From NCBI RefSeq assembly GCF_021513195.1, contig NZ_CP090974.1:2368001-2432000 (forward strand): DNA of 64,000 nucleotides. Reading direction: 5' to 3'. Both the position numbers and the translations under genes were made by a program. Shown here piece after piece: positions 62,805 to 64,000 of the stretch. How positions within the stretch are numbered: position 1 is the stretch's first letter; each line of letters opens with the position of its first letter. The notes under the pieces are model-generated. The model saw nothing but the letters and a program-made list of their open reading frames with translations, did no database searches and was not told the origin of the DNA. The DNA comes from Shewanella sp. OMA3-2 (GTDB lineage Bacteria; Pseudomonadota; Gammaproteobacteria; Enterobacterales; Shewanellaceae).

Positions 62805-64000
62805 ATGACTGATCTGGCTTCATCTATTTCGCCAATTAATATTGAAGACGAACTCAAAAATTCGTATCTAGATTACGCTATGAGCGTAATTGTTGGTCGT
62901 GCATTGCCTGACGTGCGTGACGGCCTAAAGCCGGTACATCGCCGTGTCTTGTTTGCAATGAGCGAACTTAAAAACGACTGGAACAAACCTTATAAAAAAT
63001 CCGCTCGTGTTGTCGGTGACGTAATCGGTAAGTATCATCCACATGGTGACACTGCTGTTTATGACACTATTGTTCGTATGGCACAGCCATTCTCATTACG
63101 CTACACCTTAGTAGACGGCCAAGGTAACTTTGGTTCTGTTGACGGTGACTCAGCGGCTGCAATGCGTTATACCGAAATTCGTATGCAGAAATTAGCCCAT
63201 TCATTATTGGCTGATTTAGAGAAGGAAACCGTCGATTTTGTCCCTAACTACGACGGTACAGAATTTATTCCTGCAGTATTACCGACTCGAGTACCTAACC
63301 TACTCATTAACGGTTCATCAGGTATTGCTGTCGGTATGGCAACCAATATTCCACCGCATAACTTAAACGAAGTCGTTAAAGGATGTTTAGCCTTAATTGA
63401 AGAGCCTAGCTTATCAATTGAACAGTTAATGGAATATATTCCAGGCCCTGACTTTCCTACAGCGGCATCAATTAACGGTAGAAAAGGCATTATTGATGCC
63501 TACAATACTGGCCGTGGACGCGCTATTATGCGCTCAAAGGCAGATGTTGAGACTGATGAGAATGGTCGTGAACGTATTATTGTTCATGAAATTCCATATC
63601 AAGTTAACAAAGCGCGCCTGATTGAAAAAATTGCTGAGCTTGTTAAAGATAAAAAAATTGAAGGCATCAGTGGCTTACGTGACGAGTCTGATAAAGACGG
63701 TATGCGTATAGTTATTGAAATTAAGCGTGGTGAAGTGGGCGAGGTTGTGCTAAATAACCTTTACGCTCAAACTCAGATGCAGTGTTCGTTTGGTATTAAC
63801 ATGGTTGCCTTAACAAATGGCCAACCTAAGTTATTTAACCTGAAAGAAATGCTTGAGTGCTTTATTCTTCATCGTCGTGAAGTGGTTACCCGCCGTACAG
63901 TATTTGAATTGAAAAAAGCCCGTGAACGTGCTCATATCCTTGAAGCATTGGCCATCGCTTTAGCTAACATCGACCCAATTATTGCGCTAATTAAAGCCTC
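62805..64000 (+). CDS. gyrA: DNA gyrase subunit A, N-terminal part
   Basis: The gene runs off the right edge; 398 codons are visible. It starts [20 protein letters not shown] and has [23 protein letters not shown], the quinolone-resistance region with [20 protein letters not shown], and catalytic Tyr in [16 protein letters not shown]. The residue aligned with E. coli Ser83 is Thr here. GyrA cleaves and rejoins DNA for negative supercoiling. Confidence 0.98.
   Translation, partial: MTDLASSISPINIEDELKNSYLDYAMSVIVGRALPDVRDGLKPVHRRVLFAMSELKNDWNKPYKKSARVVGDVIGKYHPHGDTAVYDTIVRMAQPFSLRYTLVDGQGNFGSVDGDSAAAMRYTEIRMQKLAHSLLADLEKETVDFVPNYDGTEFIPAVLPTRVPNLLINGSSGIAVGMATNIPPHNLNEVVKGCLALIEEPSLSIEQLMEYIPGPDFPTAASINGRKGIIDAYNTGRGRAIMRSKADVETDENGRERIIVHEIPYQVNKARLIEKIAELVKDKKIEGISGLRDESDKDGMRIVIEIKRGEVGEVVLNNLYAQTQMQCSFGINMVALTNGQPKLFNLKEMLECFILHRREVVTRRTVFELKKARERAHILEALAIALANIDPIIALIKA

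Overview
This window looks like chromosomal DNA of a Shewanella-type marine gammaproteobacterium. It is AT-rich and carries an rsxABCDGE-nth operon, an hppD-hmgA tyrosine-degradation pair with a divergent LysR regulator, CheV and a methyl-accepting chemotaxis protein, an outer-membrane TonB receptor, nrdAB-yfaE, ubiG next to gyrA, and a tandem tRNA-Asn cluster. The genus is inferred from this gene content, not from a database search.

Layout. 1-12 kb: a partial BepA-like metallopeptidase, a TusA-like protein and a PerM-type permease; then on the minus strand a Rof-like protein, a histidine phosphatase, a lipoprotein nucleotidase, a small PstS-like protein with a (frameshifted) porin, a chemoreceptor and gamma-glutamyltransferase; then a frameshifted acetyltransferase. 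12-24 kb: a LysE exporter, hppD/hmgA and their probable regulator, an AIM24-type protein, an EVE protein, the remains of a periplasmic binding protein, YccF, a PLP enzyme, an unlisted 57-residue ORF, a ChrR/ECF-sigma pair and CheV. 24-37 kb: small housekeeping and hypothetical genes, a lytic transglycosylase, SlyD, a Pho-box-preceded 5'-nucleotidase, ibpA with a heat-shock promoter and RNA thermometer, a SoxR locus with a consensus SoxR promoter, a TonB-dependent receptor and gloA. 37-50 kb: a 27-residue YnhF-like microprotein, nth and the rsx operon, a degenerate GGDEF-EAL protein, five identical tRNA-Asn genes, a MITE-like element and uvrB. 50-64 kb: asnS, a Nudix hydrolase, an EamA permease, a dGTPase, an SDR, nrdA-nrdB-yfaE, a phosphoglycolate-phosphatase-like gene, ubiG and the start of gyrA.

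Stress and nutrient control is the main theme. Recognisable regulatory sites include a sigma-32 promoter plus ROSE-like thermometer (ibpA), a SoxR operator with 19-bp spacer, a Pho box, an ECF/ChrR-type autoregulatory promoter, paired NrdR boxes 31 bp apart with a DnaA box before nrdA, a perfect CRP site before the TonB receptor, and palindromes between hmgA and its LysR regulator.

Quality warning: seven genes (porin, acetyltransferase, hmgA, ECF sigma factor, VOC protein, rsxC, nrdA) each read through if a single base is restored. All seven changes are apparent one-base deletions and several lie in G or C runs. Since nrdA and rsxC are normally intact, most are probably sequencing or assembly errors and not true pseudogenes. 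I found no CRISPR array, prophage, complete insertion sequence or clearly new multi-gene system. The most unusual items are the SoxR-controlled VOC/flavodoxin pair, the terminator-like hairpin between nrdA and nrdB, the 198-bp inverted-repeat element, the 42-bp palindrome after chrR, and small unannotated ORFs.
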